Part shown: one piece after another, positions 35,628-44,035 of the stretch
How the letters are laid out: each line of letters begins with the position of its first letter
How positions within the stretch are numbered: position 1 is the first letter of the stretch
Position numbers and translations under genes: made by a program
Notes under the pieces: generated by a model
Seen by the model: the letters and a program-made list of their open reading frames with translations, nothing else
Database searches by the model: none
What the model was told of the DNA's origin: nothing
NCBI RefSeq assembly: GCF_009674485.1
Contig: NZ_WKJJ01000006.1
Coordinates: forward strand, 248,001-312,000
Reading direction: 5' to 3'
DNA length: 64,000 bases
Source of the DNA: Pseudoduganella rivuli
GTDB lineage: Bacteria; Pseudomonadota; Gammaproteobacteria; Burkholderiales; Burkholderiaceae_D

Positions 35628-36767
35628 TCATCCGATCGGATGACGGCGCCAAAACACCTGGCTGCGGTCGCACGGCTGCCCCGTCAGCGTGGCGCTGGAC
35701 TGATGGATCATCGCAATCAACTCGCCCTGGCGGCGGGTGGCGGTCTTGGCGTAAATATGATGCAGATGGGTTTTGACGGTATTGACACTGGTTCGGTGCA
35801 GGACAGCAATGTCTTCCAGCGCCGCGCCTGTCGACAGCGCCTGAGCGACCCCGGCCTCGGCCGGCGTCAAATCGAACAGTTGGCTCAGCGCGTGGCTCGA
35901 TACCATCATTTCCTCGGGGTCGCGCGCCAGGACAATCGCGCTGGGCAGCCCGGACGGCGCGCGGCCCGCCGGCTGGAACGGCATCACCATCAACGTCAGC
36001 GGCAGGCGGCCGCCGCGGCGCAGCGCCAATGCATGCGCGCCCGCCTTCCCGGTCCCGGCGACATCGCGCACCACGCGCGCCAGCGCCTGCGCATCGCTTG
36101 AGTCCGTCTGCAGACGGCCGCCCTGCAATCGCAGCGGCATGTCCGCGCCAAACAGCGCCGCCGCACGCACATTGGCAAACAGCACGCGCAATTCCACATC
36201 GATCAGAAAGACGGCCGCCAGCACTGCTTCCAGCGAAGCCAGCGTGCAATGTTCAGCCATCTCCGCCTGCAGCACCCGGCTGCGCAGGCGCAGCGCCCGT
36301 TCGACAAACGGGAGGAACGCCAGGACCCGTTTCCGTTCCCGGCCATCGTAATTGCCCCAGGCCAGGCTGCGATGCATGCCCAGCAAGCCCGATGCGGCAG
36401 GCACATAGGATGTCACTGCGCCCACGACATAAAAACTGTCAACCGGCCGGCAAGCCACGGCGCCGGCGATGGGGTCGCCGCTGGCATACACGGCCGCGCT
36501 GCCGGGTTCCTGCACCTTCTGTGCTCTTGCCTCGTGCCGCCGGTAGAGTTGCTCGTAATCGTCAACCAGATCGTCCCCAGTGTGGGCAGTACAGTCCAGG
36601 ACCAGCCCGGCCGCGCCGGCTTGCTGCACCACCAGAGCGGCGCTGCTGGAATCGAAAGCAGTGGCGATCTCGCCGCACAGGCCAGTCCATTGGCCGGCAT
36701 CGAGCGCAGCTTCGTAGAGATGGATGACCAATGCACTGGGGACGGTTACCTCGTGTGTGATGTACAT
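35628..36767 (-). CDS. LuxR-type transcriptional regulator
   Basis: 379 residues. The C-terminal 65 residues are a LuxR/GerE helix-turn-helix: LFDLTPAEAGVAQAL, LEDIAVLHRTSVNTVKTHLHHIYAKT. The N-terminal 300 residues contain a PAS-like sensor segment (about 190-300). There is no N-terminal receiver Asp pattern and no acyl-homoserine-lactone-binding signature that I can see. The start at 36767 has AAAGGA 6 bases upstream; an earlier ATG at 36875 lacks one. It is divergent from the chitinase block and separated by 498 bases containing a dyad, so it is a candidate regulator of chitin utilisation. Confidence 0.85.
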   Translation of the reverse strand: MYITHEVTVPSALVIHLYEAALDAGQWTGLCGEIATAFDSSSAALVVQQAGAAGLVLDCTAHTGDDLVDDYEQLYRRHEARAQKVQEPGSAAVYASGDPIAGAVACRPVDSFYVVGAVTSYVPAASGLLGMHRSLAWGNYDGRERKRVLAFLPFVERALRLRSRVLQAEMAEHCTLASLEAVLAAVFLIDVELRVLFANVRAAALFGADMPLRLQGGRLQTDSSDAQALARVVRDVAGTGKAGAHALALRRGGRLPLTLMVMPFQPAGRAPSGLPSAIVLARDPEEMMVSSHALSQLFDLTPAEAGVAQALSTGAALEDIAVLHRTSVNTVKTHLHHIYAKTATRRQGELIAMIHQSSATLTGQPCDRSQVFWRRHPIG

Positions 36768-37265
36768 GCGGCGTCCTTTCCCTATGCCGTTGAATATACG
36801 CCGCTTGTCTTGGACAGCAAGCATTACTCGGGGCAATGCCGCCAAGAAAATATGCGATGGAAGCCCGCATCGCACTTCCCGCCAAAGCGTGATTCGCCGC
36901 CGGATGGAACAGGCGTGGAACGAACAAGGCTAGCGCACAGCAAGTTACGCTGCCGGCCCATTTCACCAGCCATACCACTTCAACACCGCCAAAAACTGGT
37001 ACGCATCATTTAACAGAATGTCTCATTTGAGACATCCCGTCTTTTTTCTCTCTCGGCAGAATGGCCCAACCGTCGCCGGACACCCGGTGGCGGCCTTGCT
37101 TCCGTCAGCCCACATGGTTCTCCCGGAACAACTGGTCTTGAATTGGACGCAACTTTACAAAACCACTTGACTACCAATTTTTGCCATTCCATGCTGGCCC
37201 CCGGCTGCACGCATTCGAGCCGGATAACAAAAGCAAGAACACCTTACCCAACCAAGGAGGAGAAC
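36768..37265. other. Divergent intergenic region, LuxR regulator / chitinase
   Basis: About 500 bases without a convincing gene. It holds the dyad at 37018-37035 and, at its right end, the strong ribosome site AAGGAGGAG before the chitinase start. The regulator's promoter should lie in its left part, which has no clear consensus hexamers. Confidence 0.5.
37018..37035. promoter_or_regulatory. Dyad ATGTCTCA-TT-TGAGACAT, likely operator
   Basis: Perfect 8-base inverted repeat with a 2-base centre, about 230 bases upstream of the first chitinase. The symmetry suits a dimeric regulator. The position suggests control of the chitinase or of the divergent LuxR-type gene. Confidence 0.5.
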
Positions 37266-38957
37266 ATGGTAGCTACGATCAGGGCGAACGCCCGCAACCT
37301 ATGCCTGGCCGGCCTGGCCGGCGCGCTGCTGGCCGCATGCGGCGGCGATGGCGCCAGCACCACTGAAACACCGCAAAAACTCAAGATGGGCGCCACGGCC
37401 AGTTGCCCGGCGTGGACGTCGACCGACATCTACACGGCAGGCATGTGCGTGACGTACAACGGCAATACGTACAAGGCCAAGTGGTGGACGCAAAACAATG
37501 TGCCGGGCACCGAACAATGGGGCCCGTGGGAATTGCAGGCCACCACGCCAACGCCTACCCCGACACCAACACCGACGCCCACTCCTACGCCGACGCCGAC
37601 GCCGACGCCAACCCCGACACCCACTCCTACGCCTACTCCGACGCCCACCCCGACACCGACGCCGGCCGGCCGCGAAATCGGCTCGTACTTCGCCCAATGG
37701 GGCGTGTATGGCCGCAACTACGAAGTGGCCGACATTCACACCACGAAAACCCCGGTCAACGGCGTGCAAACCAGCGTGGCAGACCAGCTCACGTTCATCA
37801 ACTATGCGTTCGGCAACGTCTACCAGAAAAACGGCGGCTATGAATGCGACATGGTGTCGCGCGCCGAAGTGGGGAACGACAACCCGACGTCGCCACAGGC
37901 GGGAACGGGCGGCGATGCCTACGCGGATTACCAGCGCCAACCGGCCCGCACGGTCGATGGCAAGTCCGTCGCGTGGGACGCCAAGCTGTCGGGCAACTTC
38001 CTGCAACTGAAATTGCTGAAGCAGCAGCACCCCAACCTCAAGGTGTTCATCTCGCTGGGCGGCTGGAGCTGGTCGAAGTTCTTCTCGGCCGCCGCGAAAA
38101 CCGATGCGCTGCGCAAGCAACTGGCGAAATCGTGCGTGAAGATGTTCATCGCGGGCGACTTGCCGGTGCAGGACGGCCGTGGCGGCCCCGGTTCCGCCAA
38201 AGGCGTGTTCGACGGTATCGACATCGACTGGGAATACCCGGGCGGCGGCGGCCAGCCGTACAACACGTACGACACGGCGGACAAGCAAAACTTCACGCTG
38301 CTGATGCAGGAATTCCGCGCGCAGCTCGATGCCCAGGGCGCCACGGACAACAAGCGCTATGCGTTGACGGCCGCGATTGGCGCCGGCGCCGACAAGATCG
38401 CCAACACGGAACCGGGCAAGTACGCGCAATACATGGACTGGGTCAACGTGATGACGTACGACTTCCACGGCGCATGGGAACCGAACACCAACTTCCACGC
38501 GCCGCTGTACCACGATCCGGCCGATCCATCGACCGGCAACGTGGCCAAGTACAACGCGCATGACGCCATCACGGCGCTGGTGGCGGCCGGTATGCCGCGC
38601 AACAAGATCCTGATGGGCATCCCGTTCTATGGCCGCGGCTGGAAAGGCGTGACTGCGGGGCCGAACGGCAACGGCTTGTACCAGGCCGGGACGGGCGGCG
38701 CGGCGGGCGCGTATGAAAGCGGCATTGATGACTACAAGGTGCTGGTCAACAAGACCGGCAACCGCTGGTACCACCCGGTGACCAAACAACTGTTCCTGTA
38801 CACCGGCACCGGCGAATGGTGGAGCTATGACGATCCAACCGTGATCGCCACCAAAATGAAGTACGTGCGCGATGAAAACCTGCGCGGCGCCTTCTCGTGG
38901 GAACTGGACGGTGACGCCAGCGGCGCGCTGACCACGGCCGTCTGGCAAGGCCGCTGA
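37266..38957 (+). CDS. GH18 chitinase with N-terminal chitin-binding module (lipoprotein)
   Basis: 563 residues. A lipoprotein signal (LLAACGG, Cys about 23) is followed by a CBM5/12 chitin-binding module (about 45-90; [27 protein letters not shown]), a Thr-Pro linker (about 93-134) and a GH18 barrel. The barrel has [11 protein letters not shown] and the catalytic FDGIDIDWE (DxxDxDxE, acid Glu near 323), and closes with [10 protein letters not shown]. It should hydrolyse beta-1,4 GlcNAc polymers at the cell surface or outside. The start has a consensus AAGGAGGAG. It heads a block with two more chitinases. Confidence 0.95.
   Translation: MVATIRANARNLCLAGLAGALLAACGGDGASTTETPQKLKMGATASCPAWTSTDIYTAGMCVTYNGNTYKAKWWTQNNVPGTEQWGPWELQATTPTPTPTPTPTPTPTPTPTPTPTPTPTPTPTPTPTPTPTPAGREIGSYFAQWGVYGRNYEVADIHTTKTPVNGVQTSVADQLTFINYAFGNVYQKNGGYECDMVSRAEVGNDNPTSPQAGTGGDAYADYQRQPARTVDGKSVAWDAKLSGNFLQLKLLKQQHPNLKVFISLGGWSWSKFFSAAAKTDALRKQLAKSCVKMFIAGDLPVQDGRGGPGSAKGVFDGIDIDWEYPGGGGQPYNTYDTADKQNFTLLMQEFRAQLDAQGATDNKRYALTAAIGAGADKIANTEPGKYAQYMDWVNVMTYDFHGAWEPNTNFHAPLYHDPADPSTGNVAKYNAHDAITALVAAGMPRNKILMGIPFYGRGWKGVTAGPNGNGLYQAGTGGAAGAYESGIDDYKVLVNKTGNRWYHPVTKQLFLYTGTGEWWSYDDPTVIATKMKYVRDENLRGAFSWELDGDASGALTTAVWQGR
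37544..37665 (+). repeat. Thr-Pro linker repeat in first chitinase
   Basis: A run of ACN-CCN codons coding (TP)n, with synonymous third positions varying between copies. It is a flexible linker between the binding module and the catalytic domain, not a CRISPR or a satellite. Confidence 0.85.
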
Positions 38958-38982
38958 TCCGCCAGGATCACGCGACTCGACT

Positions 38983-39063
38983 CCGTAGGGCGGTTTGCGC
39001 AGCAAGCCGCCATTGCATGCGTCAACGAAACGCTATGGCGGCTTTGTAAAAACCGCCCTACGG
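38983..39063. repeat. REP-like inverted repeat element
   Basis: The ends CCGTAGGGCGGTTT and AAAACCGCCCTACGG pair over about 14 bases, and a nested pair AGCCGCCAT/ATGGCGGCT lies inside. A second element with the same CGTAGGGCGG ends lies at 60733-60839. This is the build of repetitive extragenic palindromes, which are dispersed by RAYT transposases. It sits between a chitinase and the JmjC gene, and may stabilise the transcript's 3' end. Confidence 0.7.
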
Positions 39064-39089
39064 AAATTCACGTCACCACGGAGGCCAAC

Positions 39090-40103
39090 ATGAAACGCCA
39101 AACCAACGTCCAACCGCTGGGCATCAGCGACGAATGGCGCCGCTGGATCGCGGAAAACCTGATGCTGGGCAGCCATCCCGACACGCTGGCCGGCATCCTC
39201 GTGCAATCGGGCGTCGGCCTGCGCGACGCCCAGGCCGAACTGGCCGCGGCATTGGCCAGTCCCTACCTGCAAGGCGTGCAGCGGCTGCACAACCGTCTCG
39301 CGAAACGGGACTGGTTGCTGGGCATACAGGCGCAGCTGAACCGGCTCGCCCCGATGGAAATTCCCCGGCGCCACCAGCTGTCCGGCGAGGATTTCCTGCA
39401 CCAGCACTACATCGCCAACCGCCCGGTGATCCTGACCGGCTGGCTGGACGACGTGTCCCGCGACGACTGGTCGCTGGAACGCCTGGCGCAGCGTTTCGGC
39501 GACCGGACCGTGGAAGTGCAGTTCGGCCGCAACGCGGACCCCGACTATGAAATGAACAGCATCGCGCACAAACGCACGATGCGCTTCAGCGAATACACCG
39601 GCCTGGTGGCGGCCAGCGGCCATACCAACGATTTCTACATGACCGCCAACAATGGCCAGCAAAACCGGCACGCGCTGCGCGAATTGTGGGACGACGTGCC
39701 CAAGCTGCCGCACTACCTGGCGGATGAACCGGCAGGCTTTTTCTGGCTCGGCCCGGCCGGCACCGTCACGCCATTCCACCACGACCTGACCAACAACTTC
39801 ATGATCCAGCTGTCCGGCCGCAAGCGGGTACGCCTGATCGCGCCGTGTGAAACGCCGAAGCTGTACAACCAGCGCCACTGCTTCACGCCTGTCGATGGGC
39901 GTGCGATCGACACGCAGCGCTTCCCGGCCATGGCGGGCGTACCGGTGCCGGAATGCGTGCTGGAGCCGGGCGAAGTGTTGTTCCTGCCGGTGGGCTGGTG
40001 GCATTTCGTCGAAGCGCTGGACATTTCCATCACGGTGTCCGCCACGCATTTCAAGTGGGATAACGATTTCTATTCGAACTATCCGACCAATCACGACTTT
40101 TGA
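39090..40103 (+). CDS. JmjC/cupin-8 type 2OG-dependent hydroxylase
   Basis: 337 residues. The C-terminal two thirds form a JmjC/cupin_8 domain: RPVILTGWLDD at its start, TPFHHDLTNNFMIQL with the HxD metal pair (about 229-231), and FLPVGWWHFVEAL with the distal His near 305. The N-terminal 90 residues are helical. Relatives hydroxylate amino acid side chains in proteins (FIH-like, or YcfD-type ribosomal oxygenases), using Fe(II) and 2-oxoglutarate. It lies between two chitinases and its stop nearly touches the next gene, so it is probably transcribed with them; why is unclear. Confidence 0.85.
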   Translation: MKRQTNVQPLGISDEWRRWIAENLMLGSHPDTLAGILVQSGVGLRDAQAELAAALASPYLQGVQRLHNRLAKRDWLLGIQAQLNRLAPMEIPRRHQLSGEDFLHQHYIANRPVILTGWLDDVSRDDWSLERLAQRFGDRTVEVQFGRNADPDYEMNSIAHKRTMRFSEYTGLVAASGHTNDFYMTANNGQQNRHALRELWDDVPKLPHYLADEPAGFFWLGPAGTVTPFHHDLTNNFMIQLSGRKRVRLIAPCETPKLYNQRHCFTPVDGRAIDTQRFPAMAGVPVPECVLEPGEVLFLPVGWWHFVEALDISITVSATHFKWDNDFYSNYPTNHDF

Positions 40104-40117
40104 ATTTTCCCAACCAT

Positions 40118-42484
40118 ATGACCTATAAATCACATTTGATGCTGGCGCTGCTGGGCGGCGCCCTCGTTGCATGCGGTGGCGGCGACCCGTCGGCCACCAC
40201 CACTAAATCCATGAAAATGGGCGCGGCCGCCACGGCCAGCTGCCCTGCCTGGACTTCCACCGATATCTACACGGCCGGCATGTGCGTGACGTATAACGGC
40301 GCAACGTATAAAGCCAAGTGGTGGACGCAAAACAATGTCCCCGGTACGGAACAATGGGGTCCGTGGGAACTGCAGTCGGGAACGCCGACGCCTACTCCCA
40401 CGCCGACGCCGACGCCTACTCCGACACCAACGCCCACGCCTACACCGACACCAACGCCCACACCAACGCCGACTCCGACGCCAACGCCAACGCCCACTCC
40501 AACACCGACGCCGGTTGCATGCCGCCCCGACGGCCTGTCGTCTCCCGTCACCAACGTGCCGTATTGCAGCGTGTACGACACCAACGGCCGCGAGAAACTC
40601 GCCAACGGCATGAACCGCCGCATCGTCGGCTACTTCACCAGCTGGCGCACGGGTGCGGGCAATACGCCGTCCTACCTCGTCAACAATATCCCGTGGGACA
40701 AGGTCACCCACATCAACTATGCCTTCGCATCGGTGGACGGCAATGCGAAAGTCGCCATCGGCAGCGGCGCCAACAACCCGGACACGGGCATGACGTGGCC
40801 GGCCATTCCCGCCGCCGCGATGGACCCGTCCTTGCCCTACAAGGGCCACTTCAATTTGCTCGCGCAATACAAGAAGCGCTACCCGGGCGTGAAAGTCATG
40901 CTGTCCGTGGGCGGCTGGGCCGGGAGCGGCGGCTTCTATACGGCCACCACCAATGCCGATGGCACCACCAACACGGCAGGCATCAATACGCTGGCCGATT
41001 CGATGGTGTCGTTCCTGCGCCAGTACACGTTCTTCGACGGTATCGACATCGATTACGAACACCCGACCACCAACAATGAGGCGGGCAATCCGCTGGACTT
41101 CGGCGTGTCGAAACCGCGCCTGGCCGGTTTGATGAAGGGCTATAACCTGTTGCTGAAAACCGTGCGCCAGAAACTGGACACGGCCGCCGTGGCGGACAAC
41201 AAGTACTATATGCTGACGATCGCCGGTTCCGCTTCCGCGTGGATCCTGCGCGGCGAGGAAAACCTGTCCGGCCTGCAGTACCTGGATTACGCCAGCCTGA
41301 TGTCGTATGACTTGCACGGCGGCTGGAACCAGTACGTGGGTCCGAACGCGGCGCTGTTCGACGATGGCAACGATGCGGAACTGAAGGCCGGCAACGCGTA
41401 CCAGTATGGCGGCATCGGCTACCTGAACGTGGACTGGGCTTACCGCTACTACCGTGGCGCCTTGCAGGCTGGACGCATCAATATCGGCGTGCCGTATTAC
41501 ACGCGCGGCTGGAAGGATGTCACGGGCGGCACCAATGGCTTGTGGGGCACGACACCGCTGGTCAACAGCACCGTCACCTGCGCCGGCGTGAAAACCTGCG
41601 GCACGGGTGCGACCGGCATCGACAACGTCTGGTATGACCTCGACAGCAATGGCCAGGCCGTCCCGGGCGGCGGCAACCCGCTGTGGCACGCGCTGAACCT
41701 GCAAAACAATATCGTGCCGGACTACCTCGATGCGTATGGCGTGACGGAGAAAACCATTACCGGCGTGTACAGCCCGAACTACAGCGCCACCCTGGCCGCG
41801 CCATGGCTGTGGAACGCCACCCGCAAGGTGTTCATTTCCACGGAAACCGCGCAATCGATGGCGGCCAAGACCCAGTACGTGATCGACAACGGCATCGGCG
41901 GCATCATGATCTGGGAACTGGCCGGCGACTATGCGTGGGATGCGGCGAAAAATGGCGGCAAGGGCGAGTACTTCATGGGCTACACGCTCACCACCAATAT
42001 CGCCAACGCGTTCAAGACCGCAGCACCCTATGGCAACCAGCGTTCGGAAACCGCCATGCCGGCATCGTCAGCGAAAGTGTCGATCACGCTGGGTGGCTGG
42101 AAACTGGGCGACAGCAATTATCCGATCAACCCGGTCATGACGGTCACCAACAACACGGCCACCACGATTCCCGGCGGCTCCGTGGTGGAATTCGACTATC
42201 CCGTGTCGGCGCCCGCCAACATGAGCGACCAGTCGGGCTATGGCCTGTCCGTCATCAAGGCGGGCTATGCGGGTCCAAACAACATCGGCGGCTTCAAGGC
42301 CAACTTCAACCGCGCGAAATTCACGATCCCCGCATGGCAATCGCTGGCCCCCGGCGCGTCCGTGCAACTGACGCTCAATTACACGCTGCCGATTTCCGGA
42401 CCGTCCGCCTACACCATCACGGTCAACGGCGTGAAGTATGCACTGTCGGATGACTATCCCGACTTGCCGGTGGCGCTGAAGTAA
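40118..42484 (+). CDS. GH18 chitinase with CBM5/12 and C-terminal ChiC domain (lipoprotein)
   Basis: 788 residues: lipoprotein signal (ALVACGG), CBM5/12 module (about 40-88) nearly identical to that of the first chitinase, Thr-Pro linker (about 89-132), GH18 barrel (about 165-640) with VMLSVGGWAGSGGFY and catalytic FDGIDIDYE (Glu near 314), and a C-terminal Chitinase_C-like domain (about 650-788) starting at KVSITLGGWKLGDSNYPI. The domain order matches ChiC-type chitinases that act on crystalline chitin. The start is taken as ATG 40118; a TTG at 40100 overlaps the preceding stop. It ends at a strong terminator. Confidence 0.95.
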   Translation: MTYKSHLMLALLGGALVACGGGDPSATTTKSMKMGAAATASCPAWTSTDIYTAGMCVTYNGATYKAKWWTQNNVPGTEQWGPWELQSGTPTPTPTPTPTPTPTPTPTPTPTPTPTPTPTPTPTPTPTPTPTPVACRPDGLSSPVTNVPYCSVYDTNGREKLANGMNRRIVGYFTSWRTGAGNTPSYLVNNIPWDKVTHINYAFASVDGNAKVAIGSGANNPDTGMTWPAIPAAAMDPSLPYKGHFNLLAQYKKRYPGVKVMLSVGGWAGSGGFYTATTNADGTTNTAGINTLADSMVSFLRQYTFFDGIDIDYEHPTTNNEAGNPLDFGVSKPRLAGLMKGYNLLLKTVRQKLDTAAVADNKYYMLTIAGSASAWILRGEENLSGLQYLDYASLMSYDLHGGWNQYVGPNAALFDDGNDAELKAGNAYQYGGIGYLNVDWAYRYYRGALQAGRINIGVPYYTRGWKDVTGGTNGLWGTTPLVNSTVTCAGVKTCGTGATGIDNVWYDLDSNGQAVPGGGNPLWHALNLQNNIVPDYLDAYGVTEKTITGVYSPNYSATLAAPWLWNATRKVFISTETAQSMAAKTQYVIDNGIGGIMIWELAGDYAWDAAKNGGKGEYFMGYTLTTNIANAFKTAAPYGNQRSETAMPASSAKVSITLGGWKLGDSNYPINPVMTVTNNTATTIPGGSVVEFDYPVSAPANMSDQSGYGLSVIKAGYAGPNNIGGFKANFNRAKFTIPAWQSLAPGASVQLTLNYTLPISGPSAYTITVNGVKYALSDDYPDLPVALK
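40381..40512 (+). repeat. Thr-Pro linker repeat in second chitinase
   Basis: (ACN-CCN)n run like that of the first chitinase, coding a flexible (TP)n spacer. With the adjoining CBM it shows that the N-terminal parts of both genes share an origin. Confidence 0.85.
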
Positions 42485-42494
42485 GCCTGCCCCG

Positions 42495-42527
42495 CCCCGG
42501 CGCGCCGATCCGCGCTCCGGGGTTTTT
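42495..42527 (+). terminator. Intrinsic terminator after second chitinase
   Basis: Stem CCCCGG...CCGGGG with an inner CGCG/CGCG pair, followed by TTTTT. It lies 11 bases after the chitinase stop and before the GH19 gene, whose start is only 22 bases further on, so read-through or a promoter inside is needed for the latter. Confidence 0.8.
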
Positions 42528-42548
42528 CCGATCCCACAAGGAGAACCC

Positions 42549-43946
42549 ATGTACAGAATCACCAGCCTTGCCGTGCTGGCCGCCCTGCTATTGTCCGCCT
42601 GCGGCGCCAACACCACGCCGGACATCCAGCAGCGCCAGCGCGCGGGCGCCGCCGCCCCCTGCCCCGCCTGGAGCAGCACGCAAATCTACACGGCCGGCGC
42701 CTGCGCGATTTACCAGAACAAGCAATTCGAAGCCAAATGGTGGGTGCAAGGCACGGCGCCCAACGCAGCCGATAACTGGGGCCCATGGAAATACATCGCC
42801 GACGCCACCACGCCGCCCGATCCCGGCCCGGGTCCGAACCCGCAGCCGGGTGGCGTCCCCACCAAAGCGCAGGCCGAGGCGCGCGAGGCGGAACTCACCA
42901 ACAATGATTTCTTCCGCAAGGTCAAGGCGTCCGTGCGCACGCTCGACAACGCCGCCGTGGAAGCCGTCGCGCCCGGCGCGGCCGCCAATCCCGCCAACGT
43001 GAAGCGGGTCGAGCGTCTGCTGACCTCCAGCAAATGGGAGTACTACTTCGGCGCCCGCGACACCAGCTATACGTACCGCCGCTTCCTGCAAGCGGTGGCG
43101 AAATTCCCCGCCGTCTGCGACGACTATACGGATGGCCGCAACGCGGACAATATCTGCCGCCATTCGCTGGCCACGATGTTCGCGCACTTCGCGCAGGAAA
43201 CGGGCGACCACAATGCCAGCATCCCGCTGCCGCAATGGCGCCAGGGCTTGAAGTATCTGCGCGAAATCGGCTGCGATGACAACGGCACCAGCTGCGGCTA
43301 CAACACGGAATGCGCCGACCCGGTATTCAACAGCGTCTGGACTTGCGGGAAAAACGCGGACGGCAGCTACAAGAAATATTTCGGCCGCGGCGCCAAGCAA
43401 CTGTCGTACAACTATAACTATGGCCCGTTCTCGCAAGTGATGTATAACGGCGACCAGTCGGTGCTGCTGAAAGACCCGGACCTGGTGGCGTCCACGTGGC
43501 TGAACCTGGCCTCGGCCACGTTCTTCTTCGTCTATCCGCAACCGCCGAAACCGTCGATGCTGCACGTGATCGACGGCACATGGGTGCCAAACGCGGCGGA
43601 CGTTACGGCCGGCGCCGGCAACAACTTCGCCACCACCATCATGATCATCAACGCGGAATGCGGTACCGGCACGGAAAAGCCGGCGGCGCAAAACCGCATC
43701 GATTACTACAAGCAGTTCGCGGCCGACCTGGGCTGGAACGTGGCGGGCGAACAGCTGTCGTGCGCCACCATGCAGCGCTTCGGCCCGTCCAGTTCCGCCG
43801 CCTACAACATTTACTGGGAAAAGAACTGGAACAGCGGCGGCGATTACCAGTGCCAGCTGGTCAGCTACCAGACGCCCTATTCCGCGCTGATTGCGGGGAA
43901 TTATGCGAAGTGCGTGGAAAAGAACTGGAATATCGTGCTGAAGTGA
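42549..43946 (+). CDS. GH19 chitinase with chitin-binding module (lipoprotein)
   Basis: 465 residues: lipoprotein signal (LLLSACG), a CBM5/12-like module (about 37-82; CPAWSSTQIYTAG, KWWVQG, WGPWKY), a short Pro/Gly linker, and a GH19 lysozyme-like fold (about 110-465). Catalytic landmarks are FAHFAQETGDHN (Glu near 217) and KKYFGRGAKQLSYNYNYG. GH19 enzymes invert and cut chitin endo-fashion, complementing the two retaining GH18 enzymes. The start follows GGAGAACCC. Confidence 0.95.
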   Translation: MYRITSLAVLAALLLSACGANTTPDIQQRQRAGAAAPCPAWSSTQIYTAGACAIYQNKQFEAKWWVQGTAPNAADNWGPWKYIADATTPPDPGPGPNPQPGGVPTKAQAEAREAELTNNDFFRKVKASVRTLDNAAVEAVAPGAAANPANVKRVERLLTSSKWEYYFGARDTSYTYRRFLQAVAKFPAVCDDYTDGRNADNICRHSLATMFAHFAQETGDHNASIPLPQWRQGLKYLREIGCDDNGTSCGYNTECADPVFNSVWTCGKNADGSYKKYFGRGAKQLSYNYNYGPFSQVMYNGDQSVLLKDPDLVASTWLNLASATFFFVYPQPPKPSMLHVIDGTWVPNAADVTAGAGNNFATTIMIINAECGTGTEKPAAQNRIDYYKQFAADLGWNVAGEQLSCATMQRFGPSSSAAYNIYWEKNWNSGGDYQCQLVSYQTPYSALIAGNYAKCVEKNWNIVLK

Positions 43947-43969
43947 TAGCTGAAATATTCCCAATGTGA

Positions 43970-43985
43970 GAAATCGATAGATTTC
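43970..43985. promoter_or_regulatory. Dyad GAAATC-GATA-GATTTC near a TACAAT -10
   Basis: Perfect 6-base inverted repeat about 50 bases before the DUF4214 gene, with TACAAT at 44003-44008 downstream at -10-like distance. It may be an operator overlapping the -35 region. Confidence 0.35.
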
Positions 43986-44035
43986 GGTGGTGGCCCAATT
44001 GCTACAATGCGTGTTTTCCTTGCATTAGAGACAAC

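Noticed and set aside
37544-37665. Tandem short repeats considered as CRISPR or satellite
   Set aside because: They code for (TP)n in frame within a chitinase and have no spacers.
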